Shown one piece after another: positions 50,347-58,634 of a stretch of 64,000 nucleotides of DNA. The stretch's first letter is position 1, and every line of letters starts with the position of its first letter. The notes under the pieces were generated by a model. The model was not told the origin of the DNA. It did no database searches and saw only the letters and a program-made list of their open reading frames with translations. Origin of the DNA: Elusimicrobiota bacterium (lineage in GTDB: Bacteria; Elusimicrobiota; Elusimicrobia; FEN-1173; JAKLIF01); NCBI GenBank assembly GCA_022709755.1, contig JAKLIF010000002.1, forward strand, positions 395,405 to 459,404. The letters are read 5' to 3'. The translations under genes and the position numbers were made by a program.

Positions 50347-52755
50347 TCAGGGTTTGCAGCTTTTTCCCCGGAGGAATCCCGTCCTCGGGGGTTCCGGGAT
50401 CTTATGGATCGCGCGCCAGACGTCTTCCGCCCGGATGGGCATGTGCACGAGATCGGCGCCGCAAGCGTTATGGATGGCGTTGCCGAGTCCGCCGCAGATG
50501 GCGATCATGGGATGTTCTCCGACGCCCCGGGCGCCGTAGGCCCCGTCGATCTGAGGCGTCTCCACCGCGATCCCGACCATCTCTTCGGGGACGTCCATGG
50601 CGGTGAGGATCTTGTTGTCTGTGAAAGAGGAGTTCATCAGCCGTCCGGACTCGTCATAGATGTACCCTTCGCACATCGCGGTTCCCAATCCCTGGAGCAC
50701 GCCGCCGACGATCTGGCCGCGCGTCGTCTTGGGGTTGATGACTTTTCCGGCATCGAAGGCGGAGGCGATCCGGATGACGTTGAATTCGCCCGTGGCCGGA
50801 TCCACTTCCACCACCAGCCCGTGCGCGCCATAAGTCCAGTCCAGGGCCGGCAGTCCTTGTCCCGTCTCCTTGTCGAGGTTGGTCAATCCTTGGGCGATGT
50901 ATTGCCCCACCCCGATGAGCGGTCCTCCGATGGCATTGCCGTCCGGGTAGGCGTATCCGACCGCCAGCCGCGAGAAGGGGACTGATTTTCCCGGATGATG
51001 TTTCACGAAAACGTTCGTGTCGTCATGGTCGAGGTCGACCGGAGAGGCCCGGAGCACTTGGCCGGCCGTCTCATACGCCTTCTTCAGGAGGTCCTGCGCG
51101 GCCAGGATGGACGCGTTCCCCGAGAGGACCAATCCTTTCGAGGCCACCGTTTGCCAATCGTAGGGTTCTTTGTCCGTGTCCGAGTCCAACGATACCTTGA
51201 TCCGGTCCATGGGGAAGCGCAGTTGTTCGGCGACGATTTGCGCGATGGCCGTGTAGGCGCCCTGCCCGATCTCGGTGAGGGCCAGGTTGACGGTCACGGT
51301 GGCATCCTCGTTCATCTTGATGATGACCGCGGTGGCGGTGAAGGGGGGCATGGCCGGAGCCTTGTGGAGGGCCACGACGGCTTTTCCGATCTTCATCCCG
51401 GTCCGTTTCTCCCGGGCCTTCTCCGCTTTGGTGAGCGAGCCGTATTGGATCTCCCGGGAGACGGCCTCCATGCATCGGGTCACGTTCCCCGTGTGTTCGG
51501 TGACGGTCTCGCCGGTCAGCGTGAGGGACCCGGGTTTCAGCGCGTTCGTTTTCCTGAATTCCAGCGGATCGATCTTCAATTTGTGGGCGATGAAATCCAT
51601 GTGGCGTTCCACTCCCCAGGAGACTTCGACGTGACCGAACCCCCGATAGGCCGTGCCGAAAGGTTTGTTGGTGTACATCGTGTAGGAATCGATCCAGGCG
51701 TTGGGGATTTCATAGGGACCCGCCGCCGAATACCCCGAGGCCCGCGTGACGTTGACGGCGTAGTCCGCGTAGGCGCCGGCATCCCAGAAGAGGGTCATCT
51801 TCTGGGCCGTGATCTTTCCGTCCTTCTGCACGCCCGTCTTGATCTTGTAGACCAATCCGCTCCGGCAGGGGAGGAGACTGAACTCTTCTTCCCGGGTGGC
51901 CTGCAGCTTGACCGGTCGCCCGCCCGCCTTTCGCGAGAGACAGCAGGCCAACGGTTCCAGTCCGATGCCGGCTTTGCCGCCGAACCCGCCGCCGACATAA
52001 GGCACGAAGACCCGTACCTGGTTCCTCGGGACCTTGAAGGCGTGGCAGAAGAGGTTTCGGACGGTGAAGGGAGACTGGGCGGACGTCCAGATGGTGATGC
52101 GGTTCTCCGGCAGCCATTGTCCGATGGCGACGTGCGTTTCCATCGGGACATGCTGGACGTTGGGGTTCGAATATTCCCGTTCCACGATGAGGTCGGCGTC
52201 CTTGAACCCTTTCTCGATGTCGCCTTTCCTCAGTTTGGTGTGATTGGCGATGTTGGTCCCCGGGAGGGGGGTGAACACTTCCTTGATATAGTTGTAGCGG
52301 CCCAGATCCGGATGGACGAGCGGCGCGTTCCGCCGGAAAGCGGCGACGGGGTCCAGGACGGGCTCCTCTGTTTCATACTCGACGTCGATGAGCTCCACCG
52401 CGTGTTGGGCGATGGCGGGCGTGTCGGCGGCGACGGCGGCGACGGCTTCTCCGTGATAGCGGACGGATCCCCTGGCCAGGACGTGCTTGTCGACGAGATA
52501 GAGTCCCAGCCGGTTGTCGAGTTCGTCTCCGGTGATCACGGCGTGGACGCCCGGAAGCCGTTCGGCTTTCTGGGTGTTGATCCGCCGGATGCGGGCTTTG
52601 GCGTGGGGACTGCGTTTCGTTTTGGCGTGGAGGAGGCCGGGCATCCGCAAATCGCCCGTATAGAGGGCGTGCCCCGTGATCTTTTCCAGCGTGTCGACCC
52701 GGTCCACTCCCCGTCCGACATACGTCAGATCCTCGCGTCGGGTGTTCTCAAGCAT
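50347..52755 (-). CDS. Xanthine dehydrogenase family molybdopterin-binding subunit
   Basis: An 802-residue large subunit of a molybdenum hydroxylase. N-terminal YVGRGVDRVDTLEKITGHAL and YTGDLRMPGLLHAKTKRSPH mark the family. PYVGGGFGGKAGIGLEP and EIGQGAYTAIAQIVAEQL contact the cofactor, and the catalytic glutamate sits in YGARGVGEHPM near the C-terminus. It hydroxylates N-heterocycles or related carbonyl compounds with water-derived oxygen. Partner 2Fe-2S and FAD subunits are the two genes upstream. Purines are a reasonable guess given the NCS2 permease and AllFGH homologues, but nicotinate, pyrimidine or other rings are possible. A 605-residue plus-strand frame across it is a shadow. Confidence 0.93.
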   Translation of the reverse strand: MLENTRREDLTYVGRGVDRVDTLEKITGHALYTGDLRMPGLLHAKTKRSPHAKARIRRINTQKAERLPGVHAVITGDELDNRLGLYLVDKHVLARGSVRYHGEAVAAVAADTPAIAQHAVELIDVEYETEEPVLDPVAAFRRNAPLVHPDLGRYNYIKEVFTPLPGTNIANHTKLRKGDIEKGFKDADLIVEREYSNPNVQHVPMETHVAIGQWLPENRITIWTSAQSPFTVRNLFCHAFKVPRNQVRVFVPYVGGGFGGKAGIGLEPLACCLSRKAGGRPVKLQATREEEFSLLPCRSGLVYKIKTGVQKDGKITAQKMTLFWDAGAYADYAVNVTRASGYSAAGPYEIPNAWIDSYTMYTNKPFGTAYRGFGHVEVSWGVERHMDFIAHKLKIDPLEFRKTNALKPGSLTLTGETVTEHTGNVTRCMEAVSREIQYGSLTKAEKAREKRTGMKIGKAVVALHKAPAMPPFTATAVIIKMNEDATVTVNLALTEIGQGAYTAIAQIVAEQLRFPMDRIKVSLDSDTDKEPYDWQTVASKGLVLSGNASILAAQDLLKKAYETAGQVLRASPVDLDHDDTNVFVKHHPGKSVPFSRLAVGYAYPDGNAIGGPLIGVGQYIAQGLTNLDKETGQGLPALDWTYGAHGLVVEVDPATGEFNVIRIASAFDAGKVINPKTTRGQIVGGVLQGLGTAMCEGYIYDESGRLMNSSFTDNKILTAMDVPEEMVGIAVETPQIDGAYGARGVGEHPMIAICGGLGNAIHNACGADLVHMPIRAEDVWRAIHKIPEPPRTGFLRGKSCKP

Positions 52756-53233
52756 AGTGGATGTCCTCGGGTTTTTTCAGCTGTCCGGTGGCGTCCTGGA
52801 CCGCTTCGATGATCTGTTTGTATCCCGTGCACCGGCAGAAATTACCGTCGATGGCCTCGCGGATCTCCTCTTCCGAGGGTTTGGGGTTCTCCCGGACCAG
52901 CGATTTCAGGGACATGACCATCCCCGGCGTGCAGAAGCCGCACTGGGACGCGTGGTGTTTGTGGAACTTTTCCTGCAGTTTGGAGAGTTTCCCGTCTTTC
53001 GATTCGGCTTCGATGGTCTCGATGACGGCCCCGTCGATCTCCGCGGCCAGAACCAGACAGGCGTTGACCGTTCGGCCGTTCATAAGGACGGTGCAGGCCC
53101 CGCACTCGCCGGATCCGCATCCTTCCTTGGTGCCGGTGAGCCCGAGGTCTTCCCTCAGGAAATGGAGGAGGGTGATGGAATCCGGAACGTCTCGTTCGAT
53201 CCGCCGGCCGTTGATTGTGGCTTTGACGCGCAT
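52748..53233 (-). CDS. Molybdenum hydroxylase 2Fe-2S subunit
   Basis: A 161-residue electron-transfer subunit. The plant-ferredoxin-type cluster is C39-C44-C47-C59 (EGCGSGECGACTVLMNG and VNACL). The second cluster in the helical domain is C98-C101 (QCGFCTPGM) and C133-C135 (FCRCTGY). Length and motif order match XdhC/CoxS proteins. It overlaps the large-subunit start by 8 bases and follows the FAD subunit by 10 bases, so the three are one transcriptional and assembly unit. Confidence 0.97.
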   Translation of the reverse strand: MRVKATINGRRIERDVPDSITLLHFLREDLGLTGTKEGCGSGECGACTVLMNGRTVNACLVLAAEIDGAVIETIEAESKDGKLSKLQEKFHKHHASQCGFCTPGMVMSLKSLVRENPKPSEEEIREAIDGNFCRCTGYKQIIEAVQDATGQLKKPEDIHYA

Positions 53234-53243
53234 GGGGGTCTCC

Positions 53244-54056
53244 TCAGCATTCCTCGATCAGGCGTTCGATATAGGTCTTGATCATGAAGAGCCTGTAATC
53301 CTTCGAACAACGGATATCGTCGATGGGTTTGACGGACCGCAGGGCCTCGTCCGCCACGTTATCCGCCGTGACTTGGGCCGGAAAATCCTTCAAGACGACG
53401 GGAGTGGGGGAGGCGGACCCGATGGCCACGCGGAGCAAAGATCCTTTCTTGACGAGACAGACGCTCACCAGGGACAGGTCGTGCCCCTTGATGCGTTTCA
53501 ACTTCATGAAACCGCCCCGCCCGCCGGCCATGGAGGAAGGCACGGTGATCTTCTCCACCACCTCGTCCTTCCGGAGGGCTGTTTTTTTGACACCCGTGAA
53601 GAAATCCTTCAGTTTAACGATCCGCGACCCGGATTTGGAGACGATATGGACCGAAGCGTCCAGGCAGAGCAGGGGCAGCGCCGTGTCGGCGCAGGGGGAC
53701 GCGTTGCAGATGTTCCCGACGATGGTCGCGCGGTTCCTCACCTGGGTGGACGCCAACTGTTTGGCGGCCTGGATGAGGATCGGGAATTCCCTGGAAACGG
53801 TCTTGTCGCGGATCACGTCGGCGCAGGTGGTGGCGGGGCCGATCAGGAGCCCCTCCTTCTCGGAGAATGAGAGCGGTTTGAAATCGGAGACCTTCTTGAT
53901 GTCGATGAGGACTTGCGGTTTTCTGAGGCCCGCCCGGATGTCGACCAGGAGGTCGGTCCCGCCGGCCATGATCTTGCAGGAATCACCGTGTCGGTCGAGG
54001 AGTGCGAGGAGCTCCGACTTCGTCTTGGGGGCGACGTATTGAAACTCGTAGAGCAT
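53244..54056 (-). CDS. Molybdenum hydroxylase FAD-binding subunit
   Basis: A 270-residue CO-dehydrogenase flavoprotein-type subunit. CKIMAGGTDLLVDIRAG is the first FAD-binding loop, and QVRNRATIVGNICNASPCAD the second. KKTALRKDEVVEKITVP and VAIGSASPTPVV are further family positions. It carries electrons from the 2Fe-2S subunit to NAD or another acceptor. It is the first gene behind the candidate promoter at 54103-54131, so the hydroxylase-AllFGH block can be transcribed without the two genes upstream. Confidence 0.95.
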   Translation of the reverse strand: MLYEFQYVAPKTKSELLALLDRHGDSCKIMAGGTDLLVDIRAGLRKPQVLIDIKKVSDFKPLSFSEKEGLLIGPATTCADVIRDKTVSREFPILIQAAKQLASTQVRNRATIVGNICNASPCADTALPLLCLDASVHIVSKSGSRIVKLKDFFTGVKKTALRKDEVVEKITVPSSMAGGRGGFMKLKRIKGHDLSLVSVCLVKKGSLLRVAIGSASPTPVVLKDFPAQVTADNVADEALRSVKPIDDIRCSKDYRLFMIKTYIERLIEEC

Positions 54057-54102
54057 GACCGGTCACCTTTTGATTCGGGATGAGTTTTCAGCGAAGCGTT
54101 CC

Positions 54103-54131
54103 ATTGTACACAAAGACGGAAAAAATAACAA
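54103..54131 (-). promoter_or_regulatory. Candidate promoter of the hydroxylase-AllFGH operon
   Basis: On the minus strand, TTGTTA (54126-54131), a 17-base spacer, then TACAAT (54103-54108), 46 bases upstream of the FAD-subunit start. GC-rich inverted repeats between 54136 and 54178 separate it from the flavin reductase gene and may act as a terminator or attenuator. Confidence 0.55.
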
Positions 54132-54178
54132 CGTCATCGGCCCCGCTCCCGGAGCGTGGGCCGGATTCGGCGGCCCGG

Positions 54179-54676
54179 TTATTTTTCAAGCGCCGCGACG
54201 AGTTCTCCGATGTAGACCCGATGATGGTCGTTCGACGCGTAGAGGTCGTTTAGGGACCGGTCCAGGAATTTTTTGGGATCCACATCCAGCGTGGCGATGA
54301 TCCGGCATTCGAAGACCAGGTCGGCTTCCCGGACGCGGGGGACGGACACCGTCGACGATCCGTCGGGATGGAGTCCCGTCTCCCGCCATTTGTCGACGTC
54401 CCGTCCGGATTGGGCTCCGCAGGTGTTGAGGGCTTTTCGAAAAGAGGCCGGCAGGAAATTGAGGGTGAACTCCGGGTGGCTTTCCAGAAGGGTGTGGGTG
54501 TGCCGGGTCGGCCGCACATAGACGGTGACGACGGGACGGTTCCAGAGCGTGCCGAATCCTCCCCAGGAAACCGTCATGGGGTTCGGTTTCGTTTTTCCGG
54601 CGACGAGGAGGGCCCATTCCCGGTTGAGGATGTGGAACGGTTTCAGATCCAGTTTTTCGATATCGATGGTTTTCAT
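54179..54676 (-). CDS. Flavin reductase-like FMN-binding protein
   Basis: A 165-residue protein of the flavin reductase/split-barrel FMN-binding fold: NREWALLVAGKTKPNPMTVS, WGGFGTLWNRPVVTVYVRPT, RHTHTLLESHPEFTLNFLP and a C-terminal VYIGELVAALEK. Members reduce free FMN or carry bound FMN as small reductases. It ends 122 bases before the hydroxylase operon and begins 1 base after the FAH-family gene, so it may belong to the same catabolic regulon while having no defined electron partner here. Confidence 0.9.
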   Translation of the reverse strand: MKTIDIEKLDLKPFHILNREWALLVAGKTKPNPMTVSWGGFGTLWNRPVVTVYVRPTRHTHTLLESHPEFTLNFLPASFRKALNTCGAQSGRDVDKWRETGLHPDGSSTVSVPRVREADLVFECRIIATLDVDPKKFLDRSLNDLYASNDHHRVYIGELVAALEK

Positions 54677-54677
54677 C

Positions 54678-55343
54678 TCATCCTCCCGATTGTCGGTTCT
54701 CTTCCGCCCCGGCTATTTTGTTGCGCAGCACCCCGATGTGGTCGATCTCGATCTCGATGGTATCGCCGATCTTCATGGGCCCGACTCCGGGGGGGGTGCC
54801 CGTCAAGATGACGTCACCCGGCAGGAGGGTCATGATCCCGGAGATGAACTCGACCAGGCGGAAGACATCGAAGATCATCTCGCGCGTGTTGGAGGCTTGC
54901 CTGGTGACTCCGTTCAGTCGGGACACGATGTTCAGGTTCCGTGGATCGACATCGGTCGCGATCCGCGGTCCCAGGGGACAGAAGGTGTCGAAAGATTTGG
55001 CGCGGGTCCACTGGCCGTCGATCTTTTGGAGGTCGCGGGCCGTCACGTCGTTGGCGCAGGTGTATCCGAGGATGTGGGCGGGCGCTTCCGCGGCGGAGAT
55101 ATTCCGGACCCGGTCCTTGATGACGACCGCGAGTTCGGCCTCGTAATGGACTTCCCGGCTCTGGGCCGGGTGAACGATCGGCTGTCCATCCCCGAGGAGT
55201 CCGGTGGGGGGTTTCAGGAACAGGATCGGATGGTCCGGCACGGGCATGTTCAATTCTTTCGCGTGGTCGAAATAGTTCAGGCCGACCGCAACGATCTTGG
55301 ATGGATGGAACAAGCCGGAGGAGGTCTCCATGGGTCTTTCCAT
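54678..55343 (-). CDS. Fumarylacetoacetate hydrolase family protein
   Basis: A 221-residue enzyme of the FAH superfamily. VGLNYFDHAKELNMPVPDHP, ILFLKPPTGLLGDGQPIV, the metal-binding HYEAELAVVI, GYTCANDVTARDLQ and VILTGTPPGVGPMKIGD follow the family order. Members include acylpyruvases, 2-keto-pentenoate hydratases and oxaloacetate decarboxylases, all acting on oxo-acids. The start at 55343 has GGAG nine bases upstream; 55331 is the alternative. It heads the minus-strand array, suggesting it handles a carbon skeleton released by the downstream pathway. Confidence 0.9.
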   Translation of the reverse strand: MERPMETSSGLFHPSKIVAVGLNYFDHAKELNMPVPDHPILFLKPPTGLLGDGQPIVHPAQSREVHYEAELAVVIKDRVRNISAAEAPAHILGYTCANDVTARDLQKIDGQWTRAKSFDTFCPLGPRIATDVDPRNLNIVSRLNGVTRQASNTREMIFDVFRLVEFISGIMTLLPGDVILTGTPPGVGPMKIGDTIEIEIDHIGVLRNKIAGAEENRQSGG

Positions 55344-55527
55344 TGTATGAAACTCCGTTTTTAAACGCCAGGAGGACGGTTGAAAACCGTGCAAAAAGAG
55401 GTGGAATTGGGGATGCAAAACTTATAGAATATTCGGATGCGTTGTCGACGGGAATTAAATATGACAATAATGGTAATGAATACATCGTCCGGGGGGCGCC
55501 CGCCGGCGGGTGAAAAGAGGACTTCGC

Positions 55528-56688
55528 GTGACGCGTGAGAACAGGGACAAGGGACGGGACTTCGTGTTTCCGAAGATGGATATTTGGAAAGAGACCGGAT
55601 TGTCCCGTTGGCCGGTTTTTGACGAAAAAGACCGGGTCATCCGGGAACTCCATTTCGAGCTGACTTACAGGTGCAACCTCAAGTGCCGGATGTGCGACCT
55701 GTGGGGACAAGGGGCCGCGGATCCGACCAAAATCGAATTGGAGTTGTCTTTTGATGAAATACGGCGTTTCGTCGATGGATCCCGTCGGTTGGGCGATGTC
55801 CAGGTGGTCGTGTTGAGCGGGGGGGAATCCCTGTTGAGGGCCGACCTCGCCGATATCGTCTCCTATTTCACGACCAAAATGCCGAACGCGTCCGTCGGAA
55901 TCCTGACCAATCTGTCGAGCGAGGCCCTGCTGCGGTCCCGCCTGGAGGAGATTTTCAAAAAGTGCCGGCCGAACCTCTGGCTCGGCTCTTCCATCGACGG
56001 GATCGGCGAGATGCATGACCGCGTCCGGGGCGTCCCGGGGTCTTACGACCGGATGATGAAGACGATCGCCATGGTCAAAAAGGATTATCCCAAGATGGAC
56101 GTGAGCCTGACCTACACCCTCCTGCCGGAGAATTACCGGCATTTTCTGCCGACCTACGAGTTGGCGGAGAAGATCGGTTGTCATTACGGCGCGCAGTTCG
56201 TCGTCCAGAAAGAGGGGACCGATGTCTTCCGGTGGACTCGCAAACAACTCGATGAGATATCCGCCGACATCGACCAGGTGATCGACCGGCTCCTGACGGA
56301 ACATGACGCCATGGGCCGGATCTTTCGGGGAGAGAGTGCGGATTCTCAATGGCTCTGGACCCGGCTTTTCTATTGGAGGATCCTCAAGCAATACGGCGAT
56401 CGCCCTCGTCGGTATATCAAGCCCTGTCTGGCGGGGCGGCGATACGCCATGTTGGATCCGTGGGGTAACGTGTCGTTCTGTTCCCCCCACAAGAAGAAAC
56501 CCGTCGGGAACATCCGGGAGACCGATTTCGATGCCCTCTGGGACGGGGATAAGGCGAGGCGGTTGAGGGGTCATATCGACGAGGGACGGTGCGATTGCTG
56601 GTTGATGTGCACGGCCAACCCCGTGTTGGATAAGATCATGCAACTGGCTTGCTCTTCACCGGGACCGGTGACGGGAGGCGGCTCATGA
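55528..56688 (+). CDS. Radical SAM/SPASM protein 1
   Basis: A 386-residue radical SAM enzyme. The cluster motif C49-x3-C53-x2-C56 lies in LTYRCNLKCRMCDLWG; VVVLSGGESLLRADL is the SAM-binding GGE strand. A SPASM-type C-terminal part is indicated by KPCLAGRRYAMLDPWGNVSF with CSPHKKKPVGNIRE and a final CDCWLMC, giving enough cysteines for an auxiliary cluster. GTG 55528 was chosen because AAGAGGA lies 7 bases upstream; GTG 55510 is the longer option. It overlaps the beta-helix gene by 4 bases and is the first gene of a run of radical SAM enzymes. Substrate unknown. Confidence 0.88.
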   Translation: MTRENRDKGRDFVFPKMDIWKETGLSRWPVFDEKDRVIRELHFELTYRCNLKCRMCDLWGQGAADPTKIELELSFDEIRRFVDGSRRLGDVQVVVLSGGESLLRADLADIVSYFTTKMPNASVGILTNLSSEALLRSRLEEIFKKCRPNLWLGSSIDGIGEMHDRVRGVPGSYDRMMKTIAMVKKDYPKMDVSLTYTLLPENYRHFLPTYELAEKIGCHYGAQFVVQKEGTDVFRWTRKQLDEISADIDQVIDRLLTEHDAMGRIFRGESADSQWLWTRLFYWRILKQYGDRPRRYIKPCLAGRRYAMLDPWGNVSFCSPHKKKPVGNIRETDFDALWDGDKARRLRGHIDEGRCDCWLMCTANPVLDKIMQLACSSPGPVTGGGS

Positions 56689-58634
56689 CGTTGTTGGCGA
56701 AAAGGGGAGCTCCCCGAGAGGCGGCCGTCGGGGAGACGGGGCGAGAGTGTCAGGGAGAATTGCCCTCGGTGACGCGGTGGTCGGGGGAAGTCGTCTTGAC
56801 GGGCGATGCGGTCGTTCCGGCGGGCGGCGTGTTGCATGTCGACCCCGGAACGAGAGTTTTCTTTAAATCCAAGCCCCGGTCAAAGTTCGGTTTCAACCGG
56901 ACGGGTCCCCGGGGCCGTCCGGCCGGCAGCTGCGCCGAGAGGATTTCCTTGGTCGTGCTGGGCCGGTTGGAGGCCGTGGGGACTCCCGATGCTCCGATCG
57001 TTTTTGAATCGGGTCCCAGTGGCTGGGGCGGATTGATCTTTTTGAAAAAGGCTATCGGGGATCTGAGATTCGTCCATCTGAGGAGGGCGGAAGACGCCGC
57101 CATCCGGTGTTTCGATAAGTCCCGCGTCCGGGTCGCCTTCTCCCAGCTGACCCAGAACGGGATCGGTCTCATGGCGTCCGGCTTTGCTCAGGCATCCGTC
57201 GAGGAGAGTTCTTTCGAGAAGAACGGGACCGGCATGGGACTATACGACTTCGCCTGCGGGAGGACGGAGAGATGCCGTTTTCACCAGAATAAAGACGGGA
57301 TCTGGATGGATGATGCGGCCCGTTTTTTGTCCGAACGGAACGAAGTCCGGGACAATCGGGATTTCGGACTGATCGGAGAAGGCCGGTCCCGGTCCGAGAT
57401 CGGGGAGAGTGTGTGGGAAGGACATCCCCGTTGCGCGATCTTTCTGCGGGACAGTGCCCGGTTGCGATCGTTCAAGAACAGGGTGTTCCAGAACGGGATG
57501 GGGATGCAGTTACAGGGCCGTGCCGTCCTCTTCTCACGGGATGATATTGTGGGACCCAACGAGCGGGAAGGGATCCATATGGGAGACCGGTCCTGTATCG
57601 ACCTGCAGACGGCGTTCATCCACAGTCACACCGGGTCCACGGCGGTCTACGCGCAGGGGATGTCACGCGTGAAATCCCTTAAATGCCGTTATGTGAGGAA
57701 CCGTGTGGGCGTGGGGGGTATCGGTCAGGCGGATTTGACTCTGCGTTCTTGTGTATTCGATGTCCAGACCCAGGAGGCGGCCGTCGTCAGCCATTGGGCC
57801 CGGTTGGACGCCGACGAGTGCCTGTTCGCCAGGAATGAGGTCGGTGTGTCGTTTCACGGGATCGCCTCCGGCACGCTTCGACGGTGTGTCTTCCGCGAAA
57901 ACCGTTCGTCGGCCGTCCGGATGACGGCGGAATCTCGCGCGATGATGACAGGGAACCGATACATGGAAAACGGGACCGGATTGGACATGTCGGATTCGTC
58001 CCGGGGACAGATGAAACATGAGGTGCTCTCGTCCCATCGGGACCACAGCATCCTGCTCCGACATCAGACGGACGTCGCCGTGATCGAGACGGAGATCCGG
58101 GAGTCCGGCCTCTCGGGAGTCCAGCTGATGGACCGGTCGACGGGCTGTTTCCTCAGGAACCGGTTTTATTCGAACGGGATCGGACTCTCTTTTTTGGACC
58201 GCTCGTCGGGGATGGTGAAGGGGAACCTTCTGCGGTTGAACCGGAAGGAGGGGGTCAGTTGCTCGACCTCGGGGAACATGGAATTGGAGGATAACCGGAT
58301 CGAACGGAACGCCGTCGGGGTCGGTCATTTCAGGGGAAACCGGGCGCAGGTGACGAAAAATCTTTTTTATGAACAATCCGAGGGCGCCGGTCTGTGCACG
58401 GAAACCGCCGCGCCGCGCTGGGAAAAGAATCGGATCGAGAACAACGGGCGGGGGATCATTTGCCGCGACCAGAGTCGGCCCCTCATCCTGAAGAACCGTT
58501 TCATCGATAATCGGATCTGCGGGATCGATCGGAGCGCCATCGCCCGTCCCGTCATCGAGGACAACGATTTTCTCCAGAATAAGTCCACGTGGATTCAAGA
58601 CGAGCCGACAGCGGATGGCAATAACGTTGCATGA
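56685..58634 (+). CDS. Right-handed parallel beta-helix repeat protein without signal peptide
   Basis: A 649-residue protein made almost wholly of PbH1-type coils: an entry segment RWSGEVVLTGDAVVPAGGVL and HVDPGTRVFF, then repeated ~22-residue turns such as CRFHQNKDGIWMDDAARFLS, RFYSNGIGLSFLDRSSGMVK and RIERNAVGVGHFRGNRAQVT to the end. The fold usually belongs to secreted polysaccharide lyases or NosD-like proteins, but the N-terminus here (MTLLAKRGAPREAAVGE) is not a signal peptide. It is coupled by ATGA overlaps to radical SAM genes on both sides. It might act as a scaffold or cytosolic isomerase; the catalytic residues of known beta-helix enzymes are not obvious. Confidence 0.85.
   Translation: MTLLAKRGAPREAAVGETGRECQGELPSVTRWSGEVVLTGDAVVPAGGVLHVDPGTRVFFKSKPRSKFGFNRTGPRGRPAGSCAERISLVVLGRLEAVGTPDAPIVFESGPSGWGGLIFLKKAIGDLRFVHLRRAEDAAIRCFDKSRVRVAFSQLTQNGIGLMASGFAQASVEESSFEKNGTGMGLYDFACGRTERCRFHQNKDGIWMDDAARFLSERNEVRDNRDFGLIGEGRSRSEIGESVWEGHPRCAIFLRDSARLRSFKNRVFQNGMGMQLQGRAVLFSRDDIVGPNEREGIHMGDRSCIDLQTAFIHSHTGSTAVYAQGMSRVKSLKCRYVRNRVGVGGIGQADLTLRSCVFDVQTQEAAVVSHWARLDADECLFARNEVGVSFHGIASGTLRRCVFRENRSSAVRMTAESRAMMTGNRYMENGTGLDMSDSSRGQMKHEVLSSHRDHSILLRHQTDVAVIETEIRESGLSGVQLMDRSTGCFLRNRFYSNGIGLSFLDRSSGMVKGNLLRLNRKEGVSCSTSGNMELEDNRIERNAVGVGHFRGNRAQVTKNLFYEQSEGAGLCTETAAPRWEKNRIENNGRGIICRDQSRPLILKNRFIDNRICGIDRSAIARPVIEDNDFLQNKSTWIQDEPTADGNNVA

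Noticed and set aside
50995..52812. 605-residue plus-strand open frame
   Set aside because: It is antisense to the molybdenum hydroxylase large subunit, whose cofactor motifs are intact on the other strand.
55461..55538. 25-residue frame before the radical SAM array, considered as a peptide precursor
   Set aside because: It has no Shine-Dalgarno sequence, no leader-core pattern or core cysteines, and it overlaps the start of the first radical SAM gene.
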